A DNA stretch of 64,000 nucleotides from Pseudoips prasinana (lineage: Eukaryota; Arthropoda; Insecta; Lepidoptera; Nolidae): positions 4,340,001 to 4,404,000 of the forward strand of contig OX621243.1 in the NCBI GenBank assembly GCA_951640165.1, in the 5' to 3' direction. The notes beneath the pieces are model-generated. The model was not told where the DNA came from, ran no database searches, and saw nothing but the letters and a program-made list of their open reading frames with translations. Each line of letters opens with the position of its first letter. Position 1 is the first letter of the stretch. Positions 26,711-37,030 of this stretch are shown in pieces. The position numbers and the translations under genes were made by a program.

Positions 26711-28838
26711 TATCAATATATTTCTATTTTAATAAAAACTTTCCTTAGACTTGATGCCTTACTAGGTTGTTTGATAAATACGTATTCATATATATAATAT
26801 ATATACATTATATATTGACTGCACGTGTGACGCAGCGGTTAAGTAAGTCACCTAACCACTTCGTGTCCCAGATTCGACTCCCTATATTCCCGAGTCTGGA
26901 TGTACCTTGTGTCCGTCAAATATAGGTTTGTTAAGTACCTTGTGACACAGGGATTCATGTCACTAATACGGATGTTGTCTTTTTTATAAAACAGAAAACA
27001 GACGTGGCATCAACCGGATTTTATCCACGCCACCGTGAATAATTTTATCTGAAATAATGAAATGGAATAAAGAAATTTATTCAGCACTTGGGTATTAACA
27101 TACACTTGTACTTGTCAAGTTCACAATGCAGTACATAAACATAGTCGAATACGGTATAAGAATTACAAAAAAATAATTAGTCCGTCCGTGCGGTCTGTTT
27201 TATCAGATATATTTTCTTAAATCCTATAATAAATAACAAGTTACTAATCTATTATTTTGAAATTTTGTTGTACAATATTAAAATTAAAGAATTGAAGGCA
27301 ATGAGCATTTGGCTAGCGCAGAAGGCTCTAAACCAGTAGCTTAAATTAAACGACTAATACCCGAGGCCACCCTTTTGGGGTTGGGGCCACAGCTCAGGGG
27401 GCCGCTGAAGCAAAAGGACAGAATTCTAAGAGAGGGTGTGATCAGTTGCACGGGATCACCGATGACGCGTTAAGGGGCCAAAGCGATCCTCGCCGCTGAG
27501 GAGCCTACCCTAGCTAACCTGCGGCTTTCTCTAGCTACCTAGGTGGACGACCCGGAGAAGAAAGCCACAAAGAAACTCCGGGCTTGCTTTTTTCGTCCTC
27601 TTTTGCTTTTTGTTTTCGTTTTTGTTCTTTTCTTTTATCTCTAACCTGTGTGTTGGTATGTATATCAAAGATTACAGCTAGTCAAGCAATGTACGCTGCT
27701 TTGGCTGGTACTGACCGACATTACGCCAATAATCTACTCGGTAGGCTGCCCGGCTTAGTCGTGTGGACTCGACCAGATGCACACGTACCCATCTGTGACC
27801 CATCCAACTAGTTAAATTACATTTTGATTAAGTACGAGGCAACTATTAGATAACTCTATGTCAAAGCAGTATAAGGAAGGGGAATTTGTGCCCGGGACTT
27901 AGCCAATTCAATTTCCGAATAAAACAATATTAGTAATAATAATAATATATAGGGACAATGTCACACAGATCATCCTAGCCCCAAACTAAGCAAAGCTTGT
28001 ACTATGGGTACCAGGCGACGATATACATACTTATATAGGTAGATAAATACTTAAATACATAGAAAACATCCATGACTCAGAAACAAATATTCGTGCTCAT
28101 TACACAAATATGTGCACTTACCGGGATTCGAACCCAGGACCACCAGCTTCGTAGGCAGGAGCACTACCAACTAGGCTACGGTGACCGTCGTCAGTGTTTA
28201 AACAAAGATATTGTTGCGGAGTATGCTTATTGCGAGCTCTTCCCCTTAGGTCAGAGAGAAGGATAAGCCGTCAACCCCGCAGTTGAAAGCATCTATTGTT
28301 ACAGGTAGTTAAAAGCTAGTTAGAATCTAGTTAGACTGCACGTGTGGCGCAGCGGTTAAGACAGTCGCCTGACCGCTTCGTATCGCGGGTTCGAGTCCCG
28401 CGCCGGACAATTAATTGTGTGACCCATAAATAGTTGTTCTGAGTCTGTATGTAATTTGTGTCCATCTATTATATGTTTGTACCCCACGAAACAGGGATTA
28501 GATTTCATATTGCGGGCGTTTCTTAAAAAAAAAGTAGCTATTTCTTCGTTTCCTCTCCGGAAGGAAAAACTAAAAATATTGTACAGACGCCAGCACATCC
28601 AGCTACCCCAATCTGTCAAATTTCTTTTATAGATTTTCAACTTTATCACAAAAGCATAAGGTTCACTTCCAATTGGCGAAATTTGATAGATCGGTGTAGC
28701 TTGTTGTGCTGTCGTCTGTACATTGTCAATGCATTAAACAGTATAGTCGTATTCGTCGTTTTTTAAGCGCTATCGGAAGATCAGCGTTACAGTAATTAAT
28801 TACTATAGCATTTGCTGAGGCTGACGCCTTTCCTAGCT
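26711..28838. repeat. Right arm of the giant inverted repeat, 2128 bp
   Basis: Reverse complement of the left arm. Substitutions noticed by eye include CGAATACGG for CTGTATTCG-type, GGGGTTGGGG for GGGGTTCGGG, GTCGTCAGTG for GTCGTTAGTG, AAAGATATTG for AAAGGTATTG, ATTACACAAA for ATCACACAAA and TATTTCTTCG for TATTCCTTCG. No indel was noticed. Confidence 0.9.
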
Positions 28839-28949
28839 TGTACTGATAATGTTGCATGCGTCATAATGAACTCCTATGTAAACTAAACGTAATTTGTTAT
28901 ATTGTCTTTAATGTAAAAAGATCATCCTCACATCCTCGAACCTTTTCGA

Positions 28950-29138
28950 TCACGTACGGTTCGCTTTCAGCGAAACTTCCTTTCACGTACGTTGGGGTTG
29001 TGGAATGAACTCCCTGTTACGGCTTTCCCAAGAGACTACAGCATGGGGCCGTTCAAAAAGGGAGTTGTAAGGTTTCTAAAGGGTCGGCAACGCGCTATTG
29101 ATGCCCCTGGTGTTGCAAGCGTTCATAGGCTACGGTGA
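28950..29138 (+). pseudogene. LINE reverse transcriptase, last 62 codons
   Basis: SRTVRFQRNFLSRTLGLWNE, then LPVTAFPRDYSMGPFKKGVV and RFLKGRQRAIDAPGVASVH to a TGA. This is the typical C-terminal end of a LINE ORF2 (LWN.LP..FP...). The 3' UTR follows with TATAAATACAAAAATAAAAA near 29185. Confidence 0.7.
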
Positions 29139-29349
29139 ACACTTACCATCATGTAGGCCGTAAGCTTGTTTGCCAACTAAGTTGTATAAATACAAAAATA
29201 AAAAAAAGTTAAGGATTATCTGTGCTTGTTGGGAAAAAATCTTTTTGTTTTCTTTTCATTAATATAATTATCTAAAAAAATCTTAGACTTAAGACAGTAT
29301 TGCCGCCAAAAATATATAGCGGAACGAAATTCGCCGGGCCAGTTCATTT

Positions 29350-29611
29350 ATAATATAATATCCTGAGACATTATTTACACACGGCCATCTGATCCCAAAC
29401 TAAGCAGAGCTTGTACTATGGAAACCAGATAACTGATATACTACATATACTACTTTTATTTTATAAATACATACTTATAACACATAATAACACCTAGACA
29501 CAGGACAAACAGACATGTTCATGCACACAAATATCTGTCCTGAATGGGAATCGAACCCACGACCTCCGGCGTGGAAAGCAAGCTTTTGCTACTCACGCCA
29601 ACAGACCCGTC
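29350..29611 (-). repeat. Family B SINE
   Basis: TCCTGAGACATTATTTACAC at the left, body AAACTAAGCAGAGCTTGTAC, head GGGAATCGAACCCACGACC to AACAGACCCGTC at the right. Confidence 0.85.
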
Positions 29612-29749
29612 AGTATTAGTAGGATTTACAAAGGATCTTGTCGAATTAAATCATAGATATATTTATGGATTAGTTATAAGTAGATAGACTTAGCGATTGA
29701 GTATTTTTCAGATTCCACGAAGCTGAATTACACTTCATATTTATTTTTA

Positions 29750-30194
29750 TAGAATAGAATAGAATAGTTTATTTGCTCGAGACATGGTTACAAAGATGGT
29801 ACAAAATACATTTTACAATAGGTACAGCATGTTTCACCGATATTTCGGTATGCAAATTTATTGAATAATATTGTTTTAATACATAATTCACTAATCAACA
29901 CAATCAAATAGAAACACAGAAATATAACAATTGTAATACACAATACAGTCTACAGTTAAATTAAGTTAAAAAATGTCAATAATATAAGTATATTTATGAT
30001 ATACGTTAGTAGTTGTCATTTATTACACGAAATTGCTACACAGGCTTCTAGGTTATGGCCCTAGTGAATAATTTATTTCTATTATTCTTACTGAATGCCA
30101 ACCGAAAAGCCGGACCAATCCGTATTTCACGATTTATATAGTATTCATTGCTGGCTTGCTTACTTAGTTTTACGTCAATCGAGGTTAAGTGTAA
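29750..30194 (-). pseudogene. LINE 3' fragment with ORF2 C-terminal relic
   Basis: The minus-strand frame 30194 to 30048 (48 codons) reads KLSKQASNEYYINREIRIGP then AFRLAFSKNNRNKLFTRAIT and a stop. The following 3' UTR ends at 29750 in a GAATA repeat, typical of LINE insertion tails. I do not recognise the clade. Confidence 0.55.
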
Positions 30195-30347
30195 TTATGC
30201 TATAAACAATGAAACTTGGGAATGTAAAAGTATGTTTAAGTTTCTAACTCATGTAGTTTATAATGGGCTTGAGCCAGTCAAATACGAATTGATTTTCTAA
30301 TAAGAACAGTTTGCCACTCTGGTTTCGAATTAGTGAACTTATCAACT

Positions 30348-30512
30348 ACTAGCTGTGCCCGCGGTTTCACCTGCGTTAAACTTAATAAATTATGTGTTAT
30401 TCTGAAGTATAAGCTTCATTAAAATCTGTACCGTTGTATTTGCTCACAAGAGTTAGAAACATCCATCCATTCATCCTTACAAACTTTTGCATTTATAATA
30501 TTAGTAAGATAG
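30348..30512 (-). mobile_element. Helitron-like element
   Basis: Minus-strand terminus: ACTAGCTGTGCCCGCGGTTT at the left. The right part has AACATCCATCCATTCATCC and TGCATTTATAATATTAGTA, matching the 5' portion of copies at 6354 and 47244. Confidence 0.65.
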
Positions 30513-30574
30513 TTAGACTCATAAGGTGGTATTAGTAACTGTCTCGTTTGTCTGCCGGTATCAAGTTCAACTGA

Positions 30575-30845
30575 AAGGTCAATCAGGTCCTGGGTCGAAA
30601 TCCCGGGTCGGGTCAAAAATCGATTTTAAATTCTTATCTGTACAAAAAAAAATATTGATATTTACACCCCCGTGCCTCGGAGAGCACGTTAAGCTGTCGG
30701 TCCTGTTCCTGAACTCTTTCCGGTCATGTCGCTAGTCATCCCATTGGATCATGAGTATCAAAATAGAAAGTGCTTGTTTGTGAACTACAATATATCACGC
30801 GCAGATGGCTAATCACCTTTGAGACTGGCCGCCTTGGACCCGAAC
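30575..30845 (+). repeat. Family D SINE, opposite orientation
   Basis: CAGGTCCTGGGTCGAAATCC (head) then TGCCTCGGAGAGCACGTTAA and GAGACTGGCCGCCTTGG, the reverse of the D copies at 45828 and 51243. Confidence 0.7.
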
Positions 30846-31094
30846 GACATTATGAATTTAAATCTTTTATTTATAGTATGAAAGTTTTGAAACTCAGACG
30901 CTAGAAAATAACTGTACTATTACTTTATTATGGAATAATAAATTTGTAGAACTAATATGTTTTGACGTGCAATATCTAGATAAAGCCCCGAATGCTTTTC
31001 CAATTAAGCCATGGTTTCATGTTACGTGGAATATTGGAGCTATCTATCGATAACGCTTTGCAACATACATGTGGATGTACATACCATATATAGA

Positions 31095-31200
31095 TAGATA
31101 GAATACTCTTTATTGAACACACTCAAACAGAAATAAAATACATTGGGTATAAAGAACGTAATTAATATTTAGTTATCGCCTTAAGCGCTCTCTTCATATC
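31095..31200 (-). repeat. LINE 3' end
   Basis: TAGATAGATAGAATACTCTT, TATTGAACACACTC and AAATACATTGGGTATAAAG match the 3' end of the LINE at 21756. No coding part is visible in the flank. Confidence 0.5.
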
Positions 31201-31571
31201 AACATATAATGTAATATTATAATAGAAAAAGTTTTAAATGAAAATAAGAGTTCAGTTTAGTGATATTCCTGATGTGTCAAACCTATAACAGGATCTTCTT
31301 TCTTTTCAGTCTGCATTTGATTCACTAGTAGAATTTAAGCTTTACTGTCTGCACACACACAAGGTTCGCACTAATAATAACTTTATGAATATCTCTGTGC
31401 AGATAAATAATATAATTATTACACTTACCTATTTCAATTAACGGTAAACTAAAACCCAGATCCAATCACAACAGCAGAAAAAATTAATATATATTTTTAT
31501 TGCTATGGTCACCGGAAATGCTACAACGAAATCAGCTGAAACAGGTGCATTGTCGGACAAATTTCTTATGT

Positions 31572-31860
31572 AATATGCTGAGATGGTTTGGCCATTTAGA
31601 AAGGATGAATGGAAGAAGATTGACAAATGAAGTATAACTGGCCTGTGTGAATGGGACAACTGGAAGGAGAAGACCTCGTCGAATATTCTCTGACCAAATC
31701 GGAGACGTTCTCAAGAAAGGGCAGGTCAGAAGTACCCTAAACCGGCGAGCATGTATGAAGAATATAATGACAGTAATCGAGGCAAAGATCGTGACAAATG
31801 AAAATCCGTTGTCTCTGCCTACCCCTCTGGGAAACAGGCGTGAGTCTATGTATGTATAGA
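31572..31860 (+). pseudogene. LINE ORF2 C-terminal fragment
   Basis: NMLRWFGHLERMNGRRLTNE, then [20 protein letters not shown] and [29 protein letters not shown]... is a signature of the C-terminus of several LINE clades in Lepidoptera. One in-frame TAA (about 31635) and a late frameshift (SAYPSGKQ in another frame) mark it as dead. Confidence 0.7.
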
Positions 31861-32204
31861 TAAGATAGTTGGGATCAAGAGTTAAAGTGCTTTCTCAGGC
31901 ACAAGGGTGTTTTCATAAAACGCGGTCACCTATCAAGGGACTGAATGCGGTGAAGCCTAAAACCATATGTGTATAACATCCGTTCTCTGTCCTCAGTTAT
32001 TTGCTGATTTGAGTGGAGTCCGCTGAGATGTGGTTTGTATATAGCTTTTACTAAGCAACTGATTTTCTTACTCACTCGTATAATTATAGTAGCTATGTAA
32101 CAAAACAAAAGGAAAACCTTTACTTAATCTTAAACATACATTACTATGAAATATGAAGATTGTTAGTAACTCAAAATTTTGAATTTTGTATATTTTCTAA
32201 ATAC

Positions 32205-32300
32205 ATACATATTATAGATAAATTACACACGGACAGAGCAAATAATGGTGCTCGTAATCGAACCCATGACCTCTGGCTGGGCAACTGGACCAGTCAAAAG
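32205..32300 (-). repeat. SINE head fragment
   Basis: AATCGAACCCATGACCTCTG is a minus-strand B box, with GATAAATTACACACGGACAG to its left. Divergent from families A-D. Confidence 0.4.
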
Positions 32301-32337
32301 TAAAAGTCAAATAACTAAAGTACAGAATATACAAGTG

Positions 32338-32480
32338 TTTATTTATTTATTTATTTATTTAAGGTCAACCAACAATTGTTTGCACGATACATTTATAAAA
32401 TACATTAAATACAGCAAATTATCAGGTGCAACAATTAATAACAGGTTAACACCGCATGCACTAGTTACAGCTTAGAATTA
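32338..32480 (-). repeat. LINE 3' end with (TTTA)n tail
   Basis: A TTTA microsatellite (32338-32361) precedes GGTCAACCAACAATTGTTTG and CAGGTGCAACAATTAATAAC. The layout is a minus-strand retroposon ending in a short repeat. No coding homology confirmed. Confidence 0.4.
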
Positions 32481-33482
32481 ATTAAGACTAGAACATTACA
32501 TCTAATAACAAATATCAAAAATATGAGAAATTAAAATTAAATATATTATAAATTGAACTATATGGCATACATCATTACAAGAATTATAAGTATTTATTAT
32601 GATTGATTAACATAAACAATATGGAACACTAAATAAAATAGGGAAACCAATGAAATCACATTTGACATTTGAAGTGTTGCTTATTTCTAGAGAAATCTCT
32701 TCGAACAGACCCACGATAGGTGAGATAAAATTATTTCTACATATTGAATGAATGAATTTTGAATACGCGGGTAAAAATCAGCCATTATCACTCTAACCAT
32801 CTACAACCGTGAACATATAACGGGCCTTTTTAATTTGTCGCAGCATTCTCATTGCAGTTTTTGTAAGGCAAAAAGCTTAAAAAAAATACATAGAATATAT
32901 TTTAGTTCAAAAACATTCCAAAATACCGTTTCGTATTGCACGAGTAAAGGTAGTATTGCAAGCCACAAGCAAGTATTTGCAATCTGAATAACAGACGAAA
33001 ATTTCAAGGATATGCATTCGCTTCGGTTGCTTTGGTTCTGTATATTATTGTGGGCATCGCTGTTTTGTTCACCTGTTCTGTGGACTGTCTACTATGTTGG
33101 AATGGAGTAAATATATAGTAAAACTATTCAGCCCTTATCTAGAGTAACGTTGCATTATTGTAGCTACAAAAATATACCAAACATATGAGGTGTAAGAAAA
33201 TGAAAATAATGTTTTTATTACTCGTTTCATTTCTTATAACACTGTATTCTACAAAAGTTAGGTAGTTTTATGCCTCCTTAAAACATGTAAAATGTTAATC
33301 AGTTATTTACCAAGACACACCGGTTATTTATCAAGAACTCCGTGAACTTATACCTCCTTCTCCATCACACTAACGCCATCGGGAAATTCTTTCATTTCTT
33401 TCTTTCTTTTTTCTTTCTTGACCGCTTTGTTTTTGACATCTTAGCATGTCATACTAAGCATTTTGCTTCTTCTTTCATTATA

Positions 33483-33775
33483 CGCACCGCTAAGTTATGA
33501 AATACCCTGCCGACCAGACAGGATAACTATCATTGGTAAATATTTTACCAATGATAGTTATCCTGTCTGGTTTATTAGTACTCTGTTTTTCTTTATTCGT
33601 TATGGATTTACACTTTACCACAATCTTACCAGATGATAAAGTGAAAAGATGGTTCCGAGGTGTAATGAGTGTACCGTGTAGGTACCCTTAAGATGCCTCT
33701 AACTTAGAATAATCAGATTTTATATGTAACTGGAAACTCTTAGTTCGGCAAGGTATTTCATAACTTAGCGGTGCG
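33483..33775. mobile_element. TA-flanked MITE, 293 bp, with internal palindrome
   Basis: Ends CGCACCGCTAAGTTATGAAA and its reverse complement at 33749-33775, extending to about 37 bp with one mismatch, flanked by TA (33481-33482 and 33776-33777). Inside, 33513-33540 and 33544-33571 form a perfect 28-bp palindrome with a 3-nt loop. Confidence 0.8.
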
Positions 33776-34600
33776 TATGATTGCTTAAAACAGTTAATTA
33801 TTAGGACAGTTTGCGAAGTGTGTGTGAGAAAGAGAGAAGTGGCATCAATCTAGCTATACTGGAGCTCATACTGCCTTTAATTTCTAGGTTATGTAACATA
33901 GAGCAAGCTGAATATGAAAATAGGTGTCGTATTTACACTTAGCTCTTATAACACTTAGAGCTAACTCTACATGAAAGTACTCTAAACATATTACTAAGTC
34001 CATCCAAAACAGACTTTTCTCTGTTCAAAATGTTTGGGTTATGTAAAATAGACAGAGCTTAATATGCCAATAGTTTATCGCTCCCGTAATTTAAAACACA
34101 TAAAACTGACCATTTCAGAAAAATAGAGACTCGTTGAACTATAACATTGGTATGTGTAGACAATTTCCATCCAAGAAATCCGCAGTACACAAATGTAGGA
34201 TATATTTTTATTTTCACTTTGTTTGGCTTCAGGGATCACACCACTGCTGGCACAGTAATCTGTGGTTTAAGTTGGTGTACTTTGTTTTGAGTGGGATAAA
34301 GGAAAAATATATTTGCAGGAAATGTTTACGTTTATGTTTTCTATGTATGTATATTGTAGGAAATGTTTTTCTTGTGAAAAAACAACTTTTAACTTTAATT
34401 AACTTTAAACCATGAAGTCTGTTTTAATTTCCTACCTGCAAGAAGCACACACATGTAACCTATGAATACAGAGTTCTTTTGCTTTATGACTGGAGGAGCA
34501 CCTCCATTATACGTAACATGTTACTTTATTAAAGCATTATAACTAATAGTTATTTTGTGTTTCTGGGAATTAGGCAAGAAGCAGAGAGCTCAACGGCATG
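33776..34600. other. No supported gene
   Basis: A 93-codon frame (34134-34415) is rich in Cys, Phe and Tyr, with no signal, domain or repeat, and probably occurs by chance. The stretch 34600-34690 ends in a sequence like LINE 3' ends at 29120 and 39920 (GTCGCAAGCGTCATAGGTTA). Confidence 0.35.
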
Positions 34601-35044
34601 TGTCGCAAGCGTCATAGGTTACAGTAATCGCTTACTATCACATTTACTTGACTAGATTTATAAATAATGTTAATATGTGTAGATGAGTTTGATGACTGCA
34701 TGTACATTTATGAACAATTTTTTATTTAATGTTACATTTAAAAAATAAAAAAGTAAAGTAAAATTAAATTTAACGGTTTAGTAGCGTTTATACATTTAGT
34801 TTATTGACTGTGAAATCTTGTATTGTTTGTTATTTTCTTTAATTAATTTGTCAGTACTAGCGGTGCGTTGCGGTGTATTTTTAAATTAATTGTAACCAAT
34901 CAAAAACGAAATCTTAATTCAGGGTCAACTATCACAATTTAAATTTTCAACCAAATCCGTTTAGTTGGTTTTGCGCAATTTTTAAATACACCGCCCGTAA
35001 CAGGGAAGATAATCCCTGTATCGTGAGGTACTTAACAAATATTA

Positions 35045-36325
35045 GGTCTTTACCTATGAAATTGCCGTTCTGCAGTACTGGCCATTTCAAATCAAAATAA
35101 TTTTTGTTTGGCTAAGAATTCTAATTTCAAATTAATTTTATTTTAAAAACATGGATTCTTTTTTCCAAAAGTAGTCATTTCTTTATTGATTAGTGTTACA
35201 TTTTCATCGCATTTCAATCTTTTTCGTCATCATGGATACGTTAAAAATTCGAGTAATTATGGAATATGAGTACCGTCGTGGCAGCAACGCGGCACAAGCG
35301 GCACGCAACATCAACGACGTTTACGGAGCTAACACTACAAACCAACGCACCACCTGTTATTGGTTTGCTCGCTTCCGTTCTGGAAATTTCGACCTGAAAA
35401 ATGAACCTCGCGGTCGTCCGAAGACTTTGGTCGACAATGACGAATTAAAGGCGGTTGTGGAAGCTGATGATACACAATCTACGGCTGAATTAGCAGCAGC
35501 TTTCGACGTTAGCGTCAAAACAATATTGGTCCATTTGCGTCAAATTGGCAAGGTAAAAAAGCTTGACAAATGGGTGCCCACGAACTCAATGATCGCCAGC
35601 GCGAAGTACGCGTCGAGACGTGCCTTGCACTGCTCAACAGACACACAAATGAAGGAATTTTGAACCGCATTGTTACCTGCGATGAAAAATGGATTCTGTT
35701 TGATAACCGCAAGCGCTCAGCAAGTTGGTTGGATCCTGGTTCAGCACCTAAACAATGCCCTAAACGAAAACTTACCCCTAGAAAAGTGATGGTCACTGTT
35801 TGGTGGTCTAGCGCCGGTGTGATTCATCACAGCTTCTTACCAAACCGGGTGAGCATTACTGCAGATGTGTACTGTGAAGAACTGAGCACAATGATGGAGA
35901 AGCTGGCGCATCTCCAACCAGCATTGGTCAATCGCTCGTCTCCGCTGCTCCTGCACGACAACGCGCGACCTCATACTGCACAGCAGACGGTCTCCAAGTT
36001 GCAAGAACTGGGGTTGGAAGCTCTCCGTCATCCGCCCTACTCACCAGACCTTGCGCCTACAGACTACTACTTTTTCCAGAATTTGGATAACTTCTTGGCG
36101 GGAAAAAAATTCAATACCCGAGAGGCAGTACAAAATGCCTTTGAAGAATTTGTTGCCTCCCGTCCAGCTGATTTCTTTAAGAAGGGCATCAATAAACTGC
36201 CACTGCGATGGCAAAGATGCATTGATTGCATGGGTGATTACTTCGATTAATACAAATAAAAAAATTCATGAAAAAAATTCGTTTAATTTTTTTCATACAA
36301 AACGGCAATTTCATAGGTAAAGACC
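35045..36325 (+). mobile_element. mariner transposon, 1281 bp
   Basis: Terminal inverted repeats of at least 25 bp are identical (35045-35069 and 36301-36325, GGTCTTTACCTATGAAATTG...), with TA on both sides (35043-35044, 36326-36327). Length, TIRs, TA target and one transposase gene are all typical of mariner. Apart from the frameshift it seems complete, so it is young. Confidence 0.95.
35232..36250 (+). pseudogene. mariner transposase, one frameshift
   Basis: The first frame starts at MDTLKIRVIMEYEYRRGSNA with the paired helix-turn-helix DNA-binding region, GRPKTL linker and FDVSVKTILVHLRQIGK. In the CCC run at 35577-35579 one base appears lost, so the frame shifts in the WVP-HEL motif. The second frame continues HELNDRQREVRVETC to a TAA at 36248. 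Catalytic acids are all present: Asp in TCDEKW (35681-35683), Asp in HDNARPH (35957-35959), Asp in APTDYYFF (36062-36064). There are 34 residues between the second and third, the DD34D signature. Total length of about 340 codons is normal. Only the frameshift separates it from a complete frame. Confidence 0.95.
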
Positions 36326-36596
36326 TATTATATAAATGACGCACGAAAAGAACATTCAGACTCAGAACAACAATTTATGGGTTACACAAATACTTGTCCT
36401 GTGGGGAATTCGCACCTGAGACGTAGCGAGGCGACTGTAATAACCGCTGCGGCCCACGTGTAACATAATAATATTTGTAGGATTAATTATTTTTGTAAGA
36501 AGGAACATCTAGACAAGTAAGGGAAAAATTAAGAAAAAATTCCTTATCGTATGGGCAGTGGTAACCCTAGTGCCAGAATTATTCAAGCCACCCAGT

Positions 36597-36609
36597 AGGC
36601 TTCTGACAT
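36597..36609. repeat. Target site duplication of the R1-type LINE, left
   Basis: AGGCTTCTGACAT, repeated at 38441-38453 after the LINE's A-rich tail. Confidence 0.9.
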
Positions 36610-37030
36610 GCGCCGCTTGGACCGCGACATGCTGACGGCTGCCGCCGTCGCCATCGCCTGGGGTGCCAGTGAGGGTGGAGAGAGGATCCCGTCCGATCCC
36701 AATTCGCAAGCGGACTGGTTCCGGGGCATAATGTCTCGCATCTGCGACACGTCGATGCCCCGGATCCGTCCGGGTGACAGACGGGGCTCGCAATATTGGT
36801 GGTCGGCCGAAATCGCGCGACTCCGCTCGGAGTATGTCGCAGCGCGTCGCCGACACCAGCGGGCCCGTCGGAGGAGGCGAGCCAATGCCGAAGAGGCTGC
36901 CGAAGCGCACAGGGCATATCAAGTCACCGTCAAGGCACTATCCATTGCGATAGCGGATGCCAAAGCTCGGTCCTGGAGCGAGCTCATGGCGGTGAGCTTA
37001 GACATCAACGCCTTCAACTCCGTCCCCTGG
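36610..37030 (+). pseudogene. LINE ORF2, pre-RT segment joined to RT by deletion
   Basis: The frame MLTAAAVAIAWGASEGG...YWWSAEIARLRSEYVAARRRHQ is the Arg-rich linker between endonuclease and RT. After KARSWSELM (about 36992) it jumps straight into AVSLDINAFNSVPW, an RT palm motif (…DI.nAFNS.pW). The first RT motifs that normally lie between are gone. A frameshift follows near 37030. Confidence 0.7.

Larger units (their letters stand above)
34985..36465 (-). repeat. Family A SINE split by a mariner
   Basis: Left part AATCCCTGTATCGTGAGGTACTTAACAAATAT; right part from 36328 (CATTCAGACTCAGAACAACA, TTTATGGGTTACACAAATAC, CCGCTGCGGCCCACGTG). Joining them across the TA restores the family consensus. 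Confidence 0.8.

Noticed and set aside
27584..27811. A 75-codon gene duplicated in the palindrome
   Set aside because: Present twice only because the arms are copies; no signature and no promoter or polyA context.
36540..36609. R1 LINE target in rDNA
   Set aside because: The flanks match a family E SINE seen elsewhere in the window, not 28S rRNA.
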